Positions 13,546-19,811 of a DNA stretch of 19,811 bases are shown in pieces; position 1 is the first letter of the stretch, and every line of letters starts with the position of its first letter. The position numbers and the translations under genes were made by a program. This stretch comes from CAYPTI01 sp964413525 [NCBI: uncultured bacterium] (GTDB lineage: Bacteria > T1Sed10-126), in the NCBI GenBank assembly GCA_964413525.1, contig CAYPTI010000001.1, positions 4,220-24,030 on the forward strand, written 5' to 3'. The notes beneath the pieces are model-generated. The model saw only the letters and a program-made list of their open reading frames with translations. It was not told where the DNA came from and made no database searches.

Positions 13546-14003
13546 AGTCCGATCAGATCGTCGTCACCCGGGAAGATGTTGAATCCCTGAAGGCGGACGG
13601 GATCCTTCGGTGTCTCCCCCGGGAACGGTTCGTGGAGGAACTTCGGAAACACCTCGAGGACCTGCCGGCCGGGGAAGGCGTCACCGCCCGGGCGCTGCTG
13701 AAGCAAATCACCGAACCGGAGGCCGGCATGGCGGTCCAGACGGTCGCCCCGGAGTGCCGGGTCGGCTCGATCACCTGGGTGGCGCTGGAGGATCCGGGGA
13801 CCGCCCCGGTCGAGGAGACCCTTCACCGTCAGCTCAAAATGGGACTGCAGTACTTAGAGGGGGAATCCGAGAAGGTGATCCTGATCGATCGAACCGCCGG
13901 CCTGGAGGACTACGAATTCGTGGAGAACGGAGTCGCGGTATGGAAACGAGTCCTGGAGACCTTCCCCACCGGCACCATCACCCGGGCCCGGATCGTGGGG
14001 TAA
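13542..14003 (+). CDS. Hypothetical protein, 153 residues
   Basis: I do not recognise this family. The protein is soluble, mixed alpha/beta by eye, slightly acidic, with two hydrophobic strand-like segments (GSITWVAL near residue 72 and EKVILID near 108). It has one cysteine (Cys24, in ILRCLP) and a second near residue 70 (APECRVG). No signal peptide, membrane helix or catalytic motif is apparent. The ATG overlaps the stop of the 33-codon leader ORF (ATGA), and AGGA lies 9 nt upstream. Codon use matches its neighbours, with strong preference for G/C at third positions, which supports it as a real gene. It converges with the SRAP gene after a 40-nt gap that contains a short CCGGC-ACC-GCCGG hairpin. 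Confidence 0.75.
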   Translation: MKSDQIVVTREDVESLKADGILRCLPRERFVEELRKHLEDLPAGEGVTARALLKQITEPEAGMAVQTVAPECRVGSITWVALEDPGTAPVEETLHRQLKMGLQYLEGESEKVILIDRTAGLEDYEFVENGVAVWKRVLETFPTGTITRARIVG

Positions 14004-14043
14004 CCTCCGGCACCGCCGGCAGGACTCACTTGGCCGTTAACGG

Positions 14044-14703
14044 TCACCCACTTACTTCCTCGATGCACTCCGGCTGATCAAACGACGGGCTGTTCACCCG
14101 GTCGGAAACCCGTCGAACCGACAGACCCGACTCCCCCCGCAGGAGGTCCTCCTTCAGCTCGTTCCCAGAGATTTCTCGGTCGAGCCATCCGTCAAGATCA
14201 TCCTCCCGCAACAGGACCGGCATTCGGTGGTGGATGTCCCGCACGGAACCGTCGGCGGGCCGGGTGAGGATGGTGCAGGAATACAGGGTGGATCCGTCCC
14301 CCTGCCAGCGTTCCCACAACCCCGCCAGGGCCAGCGGTTCGTCGCTCGGGGAGTCAAAAAAATATGGGTGGGACTCCTCCGTCCATTCATAAAACCCGGA
14401 GGCCGGGATCAGACACCGACGGCGATCAAGGGCCTTGCGGAAGGAAGGTTTTTCGTCGGCGGTTTCCAGCCGAGCGTTGATCAGGTTGGTTCCGAACCGT
14501 TCCGGATCGTCGGCCCAGGAGGGAACTAATCCCCAGCGGAACCGCCGGGCCGTGCGCTGTTGCTTCTCGGGATGCTTCCCCACGACCGGCACATCCTCAC
14601 CGGGAGGTAGGTTATAACGCGGGGACCAATCGGGAGCTTCGGACAGATCGAACGCCTCCCGAATTTCTTCCGGCGGGTGGAACAGACCGTAACGTCCACA
14701 CAT
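14044..14703 (-). CDS. yedK: SOS response-associated peptidase-type (SRAP/YedK) protein
   Basis: This 219-residue SRAP domain protein binds abasic sites in single-stranded DNA and forms a protective crosslink through its N-terminal cysteine (known from E. coli YedK and human HMCES). All family landmarks are visible: MCGRYG with Cys2 exposed after methionine removal, the YNLPPG loop, WGLVPSWA, INARLET with Asn76, ASGFYEW with Glu106, and HHRMPV with His158/His159. Length is normal for the family. The ATG at 14703 follows an AAAGGA ribosome site. It is divergent from the GYF_2/SpoVG gene and convergent with the preceding hypothetical gene, so it is probably transcribed alone. I see no clear LexA-type operator. 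Confidence 0.95.
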   Translation of the reverse strand: MCGRYGLFHPPEEIREAFDLSEAPDWSPRYNLPPGEDVPVVGKHPEKQQRTARRFRWGLVPSWADDPERFGTNLINARLETADEKPSFRKALDRRRCLIPASGFYEWTEESHPYFFDSPSDEPLALAGLWERWQGDGSTLYSCTILTRPADGSVRDIHHRMPVLLREDDLDGWLDREISGNELKEDLLRGESGLSVRRVSDRVNSPSFDQPECIEEVSG

Positions 14704-14843
14704 CCGAATCGTCCTTTCCTCCGAGTGTTTTCAGCCGCAGGGCGGGTTGGCCCGGTTCATCCGACCTACGCCAACCCAATTGTACAGCCGGTCCGCGGTC
14801 CCTAAAATCCACCCAACTCTGGAAAAGAAACGGGTGAACCGAT

Positions 14844-15578
14844 TTGACGGAACCCCGCTGGTGGATCTACCGGGAGGAGGAAGTCTCGGAGCGGCCCTAC
14901 ACCCGGGAGGAGTTGGGAGAGCTGGATCTGGTCCCCTCCACCCTGCTCTGTCGGGAGGGGGAAGAGGAGTGGAACTCGCTCGAGGACATCGAGGAACTCG
15001 AATTCCGAACGGAGTCCGACGGCGACGACTTTCCTCCGCTGACGATGCCGGAGGAGTACGCGGACCGGGTCGACCGGGAGGTCACCCCGGATCGTCTTCA
15101 CGAGGAAGGCCTGTACGTAACCGGGCTGGACTCCACGGATCAGGGATATTCCCTGACGTTCAACGGATCGATCACAATCCACGGAGTCCAAATCGAAGAC
15201 GGCACGGTGCGGTGGCCGCGGGAGAAGGAGGACTCCGAGTACCCGCTGGTAAAAATCCACCAGCCTGAACTTGAACAGGCCATTGCCGGGACGATCGAAT
15301 CCGGATCCGTCCACGAGGGGGAACCGGACCTTCCGGCCGTAACCGTCGCCCGGTTCAATCCCTACGAAAGCGGTCAGCTAAAGGGGTTCTTCGACCTCTC
15401 GGTCCAGGATGTGCTTGTGATCAAGGGCTTCAAGCTGATGGAATCCAACGACGGGGACGGGTACTGGGTGGGGGTCCCCTCGATCAACCGGGGGGGCGAC
15501 TGGATCGATCAGGTAGAGGTCGCGAAGGAACTGAAACAGACCCTTTCCACCCTCGCCGAAGCGGAGCTGGGGGGCTAA
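14844..15578 (+). CDS. GYF_2 domain protein with two SpoVG-like domains
   Basis: This 244-residue acidic protein has an uncommon layout. Residues ~5-52 fit the GYF_2 (DUF4339) pattern: WWIYREEE, then EELGELDLVPSTLLCREG, then EEWNSLEDI. An acidic linker follows. Residues ~165-240 fit SpoVG: LKGFFDLSVQDVLVIKGFKL, then YWVGVPSI, then IDQVEVAKELKQTL. These match the order seen in Bacillus SpoVG (LKAF...LDD.FVV...I, F/Y-V-A-x-P-S, then a C-terminal helix). Residues ~90-152 appear to be a second, weaker copy (YSLTFNGSITIHGVQI, then YPLVKIHQPELEQAI). SpoVG binds DNA/RNA and affects development or virulence in some bacteria; the role here is unknown. The start is TTG with GGGTGA upstream, and the GYF_2 pattern begins immediately after it, which supports this start. 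Confidence 0.75.
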   Translation: MTEPRWWIYREEEVSERPYTREELGELDLVPSTLLCREGEEEWNSLEDIEELEFRTESDGDDFPPLTMPEEYADRVDREVTPDRLHEEGLYVTGLDSTDQGYSLTFNGSITIHGVQIEDGTVRWPREKEDSEYPLVKIHQPELEQAIAGTIESGSVHEGEPDLPAVTVARFNPYESGQLKGFFDLSVQDVLVIKGFKLMESNDGDGYWVGVPSINRGGDWIDQVEVAKELKQTLSTLAEAELGG

Positions 15579-15598
15579 CCCCGGCCGCTTATCTCCGC

Positions 15599-15991
15599 TC
15601 AGTCGGGATCAAATTCAAGCGCGAGGGAATTGATGCAGTAGCGTAATCCGGTGGGGTCGGGACCGTCCTCAAACACGTGTCCAAGGTGACCCCCGCAGCG
15701 GGAGCAGACCGCCTCCGTGCGCCGCATCCCCAGGCTGCCGTCGGAGCGTTCTTCCACGGCGTCCTCCTCCATCGGGCGGGTAAAACTGGGCCACCCGGTG
15801 CCCGACTTGAACTTGTCATCGGTGTGAAACAGTGATTGGCCGCACCCCGCGCAGACAAAGCTTCCCTCACGATCCCATTTGACGTATTTTCCGCTGTGAG
15901 GTTGTTCCGTCCCCGCTTCCCGAAGAATTTGGTAGCGCTCCGGGGAGAGGCGCTGTTTCCACTCCTCCTCGGTTGAGGGCAATTCACTCAC
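15599..15991 (-). CDS. msrB: Peptide-methionine (R)-S-oxide reductase
   Basis: This 130-residue MsrB reduces methionine-R-sulfoxide in oxidised proteins. Structural zinc is held by two Cys pairs (CAGC at 47-50 and CSRC at 96-99). The catalytic cysteine is in GLRYCINSLAL (Cys119). The family motifs GKYVKW, FKSGTGWPSF and GHLGHVF are intact. No signal peptide is present, so it should act in the cytoplasm. No separate resolving cysteine is obvious beyond the zinc ligands. The start is GTG, with a strong GGGGAGGAGGA upstream, and it overlaps the stop of the preceding gene by 4 nt (GTGA, 15988-15991), so translation is coupled. Confidence 0.95.
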   Translation of the reverse strand: MSELPSTEEEWKQRLSPERYQILREAGTEQPHSGKYVKWDREGSFVCAGCGQSLFHTDDKFKSGTGWPSFTRPMEEDAVEERSDGSLGMRRTEAVCSRCGGHLGHVFEDGPDPTGLRYCINSLALEFDPD

Positions 15992-16368
15992 GCTGAGTCC
16001 TCCTCCCCGTTTTCCATCAGTTCCTCGAGCCGGCGGAGTTCATCAAACAGCTGTTGAACCTGGGCTCGTTCGTCGGAATTGTCGGTAAGGTCCTCCGGCG
16101 TGTATTCGGCATGGTGCTCGACGATGAGGTTGTTGAGGGATTCGACCTGATCGCGGTTCCCCTGGTGGATGTCGATGGGGTAGTAATCCACCTCGGGGGC
16201 TTCGCCGTTGGACTCGTAGATGCAGTACACGTTCAACAGTTGCTCGTCGTCCCGGTCTACCTGAAAAACGACGTCCTCGAGCTGATCCGGTTCCAGTCCC
16301 GGCAGGAAAATCATGTAGAGACCGTCCTCGGAACCGACGCTGAACAGGGGAAGTCGTAAACGCTTCAC
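15988..16368 (-). CDS. Acidic hypothetical protein coupled to MsrB
   Basis: I do not recognise this 126-residue protein. It is very acidic: 32 Asp/Glu against 8 Lys/Arg. The first 60 residues look like alternating strands (LRLPLFSVG, LYMIFLPGL, VVFQVDRDD, LNVYCIYES), and the last ~40 are helical and highly charged (VQQLFDELRRLEELMENGEEDSA-type). It begins with GTG preceded by AAGGAGG at 6-nt spacing, one of the best ribosome sites in the window. Its stop overlaps the msrB start (GTGA), so the two are made together; a role in protein repair or redox stress is only context. No signal peptide or membrane segment is visible. Confidence 0.8.
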   Translation of the reverse strand: MKRLRLPLFSVGSEDGLYMIFLPGLEPDQLEDVVFQVDRDDEQLLNVYCIYESNGEAPEVDYYPIDIHQGNRDQVESLNNLIVEHHAEYTPEDLTDNSDERAQVQQLFDELRRLEELMENGEEDSA

Positions 16369-16513
16369 CCGGATCCTCCTTCGCGACCTGACGTCCGGGA
16401 CGGGCGAGACGGGAACCCGTCACCCGACCGGATTGAAGCGAGTACAATACCAAGTCCGGCGGGGTTTGGGAACGGGTGCGGGGAAACAGGCTCCGAACGT
16501 CAGCGGAAGACCG

Positions 16514-16519
16514 ATATAA
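16514..16519 (+). promoter_or_regulatory. Consensus -10 box upstream of the tail-anchored protein gene
   Basis: A perfect TATAAT lies 28 nt before the ATG at 16548, leaving a short leader that contains the GCGGAGG ribosome site. The hexamer 17 nt upstream (TCCGAA) is a poor -35, so the promoter may depend on an activator or be weak. Confidence 0.4.
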
Positions 16520-16547
16520 TTCAGCATTTGAGCGGAGGCATCCGGCC

Positions 16548-16865
16548 ATGAATTCCTTCCAATCGAGTCCGAGTGAATCGATCAAACAATTCATCAACAA
16601 GTACCCCCTGACCGTGAATTATTTCCAGCAGTCCGGCCTGCCCGAAGAGGGGTTTGAATCCAGCTTGAAGGAATTCTCCCTCCACCAGGGGAAGTCGATG
16701 GAGGAGCTGGACGCGGAACTCCGTCGGCACATGGCCCGGGTCGCCCAACCGGAGGAGGACTGCTCCCTTCCCTGCTTTCCCGGAGTTTGCGTCGAACGGC
16801 CTCCCTTCTGGATCGGCGTGGGGCTGCTGAGCCTCCTGATCCTGTCGCTCCTCTACCTTCTTTAA
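16548..16865 (+). CDS. Small tail-anchored membrane protein with ScdA_N/DUF1858-like N-terminus
   Basis: This 105-residue protein has a single hydrophobic helix at its very C-terminus (residues ~86-105, FWIGVGLLSLLILSLLYLL) and no N-terminal signal, so it would be tail-anchored with its N-domain in the cytoplasm. Residues ~10-60 (IKQFINKYPLTVNYFQQSGL, then KEFSLHQGKSMEELDAEL) resemble the ScdA_N/DUF1858 helical pattern found in iron-sulfur-repair proteins. However, the Cys residues that normally follow the xxYG turn are absent. Three cysteines instead sit just before the membrane helix (CSLPCFPGVC, 72-81). The ATG at 16548 follows GCGGAGG at 8-nt spacing, and TATAAT lies at 16514-16519. The similarity is by eye and weak; membrane topology is the firmer statement. 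Confidence 0.7.
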   Translation: MNSFQSSPSESIKQFINKYPLTVNYFQQSGLPEEGFESSLKEFSLHQGKSMEELDAELRRHMARVAQPEEDCSLPCFPGVCVERPPFWIGVGLLSLLILSLLYLL

Positions 16866-17047
16866 CCCCGGCTCGCATCGAGATTGGAAAGGATTTTCCC
16901 GACAAATCCATTTTTGTGTGCAAATTCGGTCTCCGACCGGATCTGATTTCACCGTCCAAAACCAAACCATGGGGTACCCATCGCGACGGACGGTTTGAAC
17001 GAACGAGGAATACGACTCCTCGATCGGTTCGACATCGGAAGGAACCA

Positions 17048-17107
17048 TCTCGTCGTTCAGGTCGGACCGGGGCTCCCTACGAGGGGGGAGAGAATTGAAC
17101 CGTTCGG
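17048..17107 (-). other. Short inverted repeats after the PLD-like gene
   Basis: Downstream of the PLD-like stop on the minus strand lie a palindrome AACCGAACGGTT (plus-strand 17098-17109, overlapping the stop region) and a CTCCC...GGGAG stem around 17071-17092. No T tract follows, so a terminator function is uncertain. The wider gap 16866-17107 (242 nt) holds no supported gene. Confidence 0.3.
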
Positions 17108-18397
17108 TTACGGCTCAGCCCGGGAGGGTGGCTGGTAATCGCGGGTGGGATCCAGCGGGTCGGTGAGTTCGTTCTCCCAGCCGGACAGGAAGAATCGTCC
17201 CAGTTCGGAGACGGTCTTCGGGTCCCAGGTCACCACGTCGACGTTGCGGGACTGAGTGAAGTAGCTCCACTGAAAGTTGGTGGACCCCGTCCAGGCAACC
17301 GAACGGTCGACGACCATGAGTTTGGCATGGGACACCCGGGCGAAAGGAATGTACCCGGTCTCGTGCTGGGGAATGCCGATCACCCGAACCTCCACCCCGT
17401 CCAGCATGGACAGACTCTTCAGGTACTGCTCGGACGTCCGGTCCACGGTCCAGTCCCCGACCAGAACCTTTACCTCGACGCCGCGGGCTTCGGCCCGTCG
17501 AAGCGACCGGTCGATCCGGTCGTAGTACCGGTCGTTGTAAAAATCCCATGGGTCGTACTTGTAGAGATCGAGAAAAATCTCCTCCTCGGCCTCCCGGATC
17601 AACCGGAGAACGGCCTCCTCGGAGGGCATGATCCCTTCCGGGGTAATCGAGGGAGGCGAGGCGACCAGTCGGGACGAACGGCCGTCGGGCCTGGGAAACC
17701 CGGTGTCATCAGAGGGAATGCCGGTGACCGGTGACTGAAACGATTGCAGGTCCCTTCTCCCCTCCTCGGTCATCCCGGCCAGGGTCCAGTCGGTCTCAAA
17801 GATGCTCGTAAGGTCCTCGATCAGGTGAGGGTCGGAAAACACAACCCCGACTTCGCGGATATGTTCGAGCGATCGCCAGTCGACGTTGGCGCTGCCGACG
17901 TACGCCCGACTGTCGTCGACAATCATGTACTTCGAGTGCATCACCCCGCTGAGGTTTGGTGCCAGATCGATCACCCGCACCGAGATTCCCTCCGTTTGAC
18001 GGAGCCGGTCCACGTCCTCCGGAGCATTGCTGTAAAAGGACGTGTCGGTCACGACCTGGACCCGGATCCCGTCTCCGGCCCGTTCCTTCAATCGTTCGAG
18101 GAGGCCGTCCAGGCGGGACCCCTCTCGATTTTGCACGTAGAAGGCCCCAATCCGAATGGTCTCCTCGGCTCGCTCGATCATTTCCCTCCACACCTCACCG
18201 GTCTGAGGAATTCCGGGATGATCCGGTGATACGCCCCGGGGAACCGATTCCACGGCCCGGATCGACCGGTCGGAGAGAACGTCCGCCCGGAGATCCGGAA
18301 CCGGGGTGAGGCCAACCATCAGTCCCAGCAACAGGATCAGGGGCACGGTTACGAATCGCTTGCTCGAGCGCCGGCTGGATTGATCAGAGGCCTGCAT
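17108..18397 (-). CDS. Secreted phospholipase D superfamily protein (two HKD motifs)
   Basis: This 429-residue protein has an N-terminal signal peptide (basic SSKRF, hydrophobic VTVPLILLLGLMVGL, probable cleavage after LRA near residue 38) and two complete HKD motifs. The first is MHSKYMIVDD...GSAN (His154, Lys156, Asp161) and the second is SHAKLMVVD...GSTN (His357, Lys359, Asp364). Both active-site halves are intact, so hydrolysis or transfer of a phosphodiester bond is expected. The substrate could be phospholipid, cardiolipin-type lipid or nucleic acid, and location in the periplasm or outside is inferred from the signal peptide. The layout with strands such as IRIGAFYVQ before each motif recalls the PLD3/nuclease-like branch rather than cardiolipin synthase, which is membrane-bound. 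ATG 18397 follows GAGGAGGG at 6-nt spacing. It is divergent from the aldehyde dehydrogenase gene. Confidence 0.9.
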   Translation of the reverse strand: MQASDQSSRRSSKRFVTVPLILLLGLMVGLTPVPDLRADVLSDRSIRAVESVPRGVSPDHPGIPQTGEVWREMIERAEETIRIGAFYVQNREGSRLDGLLERLKERAGDGIRVQVVTDTSFYSNAPEDVDRLRQTEGISVRVIDLAPNLSGVMHSKYMIVDDSRAYVGSANVDWRSLEHIREVGVVFSDPHLIEDLTSIFETDWTLAGMTEEGRRDLQSFQSPVTGIPSDDTGFPRPDGRSSRLVASPPSITPEGIMPSEEAVLRLIREAEEEIFLDLYKYDPWDFYNDRYYDRIDRSLRRAEARGVEVKVLVGDWTVDRTSEQYLKSLSMLDGVEVRVIGIPQHETGYIPFARVSHAKLMVVDRSVAWTGSTNFQWSYFTQSRNVDVVTWDPKTVSELGRFFLSGWENELTDPLDPTRDYQPPSRAEP

Positions 18398-18714
18398 CCG
18401 GAACCCTCCTCATTCCGATAAAATAAACATGGTGTCCGCGAAAGGAATCGGGGTGCCCGTTCCTACCGCGGATATTTTCCACCTGTCGGGAGAGTACGGT
18501 ACCGGTTGGGCGACCATCGGAAAATCCCCCCATCTTCATCCGGTTCGGTGAGCCCCAGGTTCCGGACGGGTTTGTTACGATCCTGCTTCGTCAGGATGAT
18601 CGGAGCTTTTTACAACCTCATCCTCCATCCGTACGGTTTGTCCGGCCGGTCTGATAATCAGGTGCTCCCCTCCGGTCGGGATCCAATTGAGGAAGGGAAA
18701 GGAGTTCTTGAACC
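18398..18714. other. Divergent intergenic region between PLD-like and ALDH genes
   Basis: This 317-nt gap should hold promoters for both divergent genes. On the minus strand a TATTTT-like -10 lies near 18420-18430, just upstream of the PLD ribosome site. On the plus strand GATAAT is present at about 18653-18658. At 18580-18597 ATCCTG-CTTCGT-CAGGAT forms a six-pair hairpin followed nine bases later by five T residues, which could be a weak terminator or part of a leader. No coding frame is supported. Confidence 0.4.
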
Positions 18715-19811
18715 ATGAGCAGCAAAATTTTTCGGTCGTTGAATCCGGCCACCGGTGAAATTCTGGACGAACTGCTGAAAACGCCCCCCGAACGGATCGA
18801 TGAATTGATCGAACGGGCCGATCGGGCCCAGTCCGATTGGGAGAATACGCCCGTCTCCGAACGGGTGGACATCGTGAGTCAACTGGCCGACAACATCGAG
18901 TCGGAAGCCGACGACCTTGCCCGGTTGATGGTTCGGGAGCAGGGCAAACCGATCGCCGAGGCCCGGGGTGAAGTCCACTCCACCGTCCGCCGGATCCGCC
19001 ACTTCTGTGAACGGGCGGAGGCCGACCTGGAACCCGAAACCGTCCACCTGGACGAAACGACCGGTGTGATCCATCACCGGCCCTACGGAGTGGTGGGCTC
19101 CATCGCTCCCTGGAACTTCCCCCTCACCATCCCGATCTGGAGCATCGTTCCGGCGCTGCTGGCCGGCAATTCGGTGGTGTTCAAGCCCTCCGAATTGACT
19201 CCGGTCCTGGGAAAACGGATCGTCGAGCTGATGCCCGAAACGCTCCGGGACGATCACGTCATCGTCCTGGTCCAGGGGGCCGGCCGGCAGGGCGAAGCAA
19301 TTGTGTCCAATCAGGCGGTCCGGTCGCTGGCCTTCGTGGGAAGCTACCGGACCGGGACCAGCATTATGGAAGCGTCCGCGCCCTACGTCAGGAAGGTGGG
19401 GCTCGAACTCGGGGGCAAGGACCCCGTGATCGTTTTGCCCGGAGCCGACCTGGACCGGGCCGTGAACCTGAGCGTGGCGGGTGCCTTCAAAAATTGCGGC
19501 CAGGTGTGCTGCGGATACGAACGGGCTCTGGTCCACTCAAGCCTGGTGGACGACTACACCGAACGGATGGTCGACCGGGTGAAGGACCTCGCCATCGGGC
19601 CGGGTGAAGAGGATCCCGACCTGGGGCCGATGATCCGGGAGGAGGAACGGAACCGGGTACGAACCCACCTGGACGACGCTCGAAACCACGGGGCCACCGT
19701 TCATACGGGGGGACCGGTTCCCGAGTCCGACGGTTTCTGGGTGGAACCCGCCGTGATCGAGAACGCCTCCGTCGAGCTGACGGTGATGAACGAGGAAACC
19801 TTCGGGCCGGT
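18715..19811 (+). CDS. NAD(P)-dependent aldehyde dehydrogenase, 3' end outside the window
   Basis: The first 365 codons of an ALDH-superfamily enzyme, which oxidises an aldehyde to the acid with NAD(P)+. Family landmarks: NPATGE near the N-terminus, APWNFPL with Asn134, FKPSE with Lys157, a variant GSxxxG turn (GSYRTG), the general base in LELGGK (Glu231), and the catalytic cysteine in NCGQVCC (Cys265). NEETFGP at the window edge is the usual EEPFGP-type motif, so roughly the last 80-110 residues are missing. It is most like succinate-semialdehyde or related medium-chain dehydrogenases, but the substrate cannot be set from this. AAAGGAG lies 10 nt before the ATG, slightly far but acceptable. 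Divergent from the PLD-like gene. Confidence 0.95.
   Translation, partial: MSSKIFRSLNPATGEILDELLKTPPERIDELIERADRAQSDWENTPVSERVDIVSQLADNIESEADDLARLMVREQGKPIAEARGEVHSTVRRIRHFCERAEADLEPETVHLDETTGVIHHRPYGVVGSIAPWNFPLTIPIWSIVPALLAGNSVVFKPSELTPVLGKRIVELMPETLRDDHVIVLVQGAGRQGEAIVSNQAVRSLAFVGSYRTGTSIMEASAPYVRKVGLELGGKDPVIVLPGADLDRAVNLSVAGAFKNCGQVCCGYERALVHSSLVDDYTERMVDRVKDLAIGPGEEDPDLGPMIREEERNRVRTHLDDARNHGATVHTGGPVPESDGFWVEPAVIENASVELTVMNEETFGP

Noticed and set aside
13385-13582. 65-codon open frame on the plus strand
   Set aside because: It has no ribosome site and overlaps the 33-codon leader ORF and the 153-residue gene, both of which have better starts.
14004-14043. CCGGC-ACC-GCCGG hairpin and CCGTTAACGG palindrome between convergent genes
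   Set aside because: They may contribute to termination, but no T tract follows on either strand, so I do not list them as a terminator.
16521-17048. 175-codon open frame on the minus strand starting in the gap after the tail-anchored gene
   Set aside because: Most of it is antisense to the tail-anchored gene, it has no ribosome site, and the part in the gap shows no domain or export signal.

Overview
The window looks like chromosomal DNA from a Gram-negative, high-GC bacterium. The Gram-negative call rests on a beta-barrel-like exported protein, an NlpD-type lipoprotein directly upstream of a sigma factor, and a fused lysophospholipid transporter/acyltransferase/acyl-ACP synthetase. Many predicted proteins are strongly acidic, which could mean a salt-adapted lifestyle, but that is inference and I cannot name the phylum. 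I found no rRNA, tRNA, CRISPR array, transposase or phage gene.

Layout. Positions 1-272 (minus) are the 5' end of an exported beta-rich, porin-like protein. An unusually AT-rich gap follows (273-563). Positions 564-2797 (minus) form a compact operon reading flp-like pilin -> nlpD-like LysM/LytM lipoprotein -> RpoS-like sigma factor; the last two genes overlap by 4 nt. Divergent from it is a 1658-residue protein (2925-7901) that I read as a PI3/4-kinase-like domain followed by two tandem copies of a ~540-residue module. Each module holds an HD-GYP-like domain and an alpha/beta domain, and the metal-binding residues are kept only in the first copy. A 351-nt gap with two repeat-like sequences separates it from a fused LplT-PlsC-AasC protein (8253-11687, minus) and a small membrane protein upstream in the same direction.

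From 12303 the genes are short and mostly housekeeping or stress related: an HDAC-family deacetylase (minus); a 33-codon leader ORF overlapping a hypothetical gene (plus); an SRAP/YedK protein (minus); a GYF_2 protein with two SpoVG-like domains (plus); an MsrB methionine sulfoxide reductase coupled to an acidic unknown protein (minus); a small tail-anchored protein (plus); a secreted two-HKD phospholipase D-like protein (minus); and the first 365 codons of an aldehyde dehydrogenase (plus) running off the end.

Shared themes are envelope maintenance (NlpD, Aas, PLD, porin-like), stress response (RpoS-like, MsrB, SRAP) and signalling (the kinase/HD-GYP protein). The most novel items are the kinase-HD-GYP tandem-module protein and the GYF_2-SpoVG-SpoVG fusion. 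All domain calls were made by eye from motifs, without database searches.
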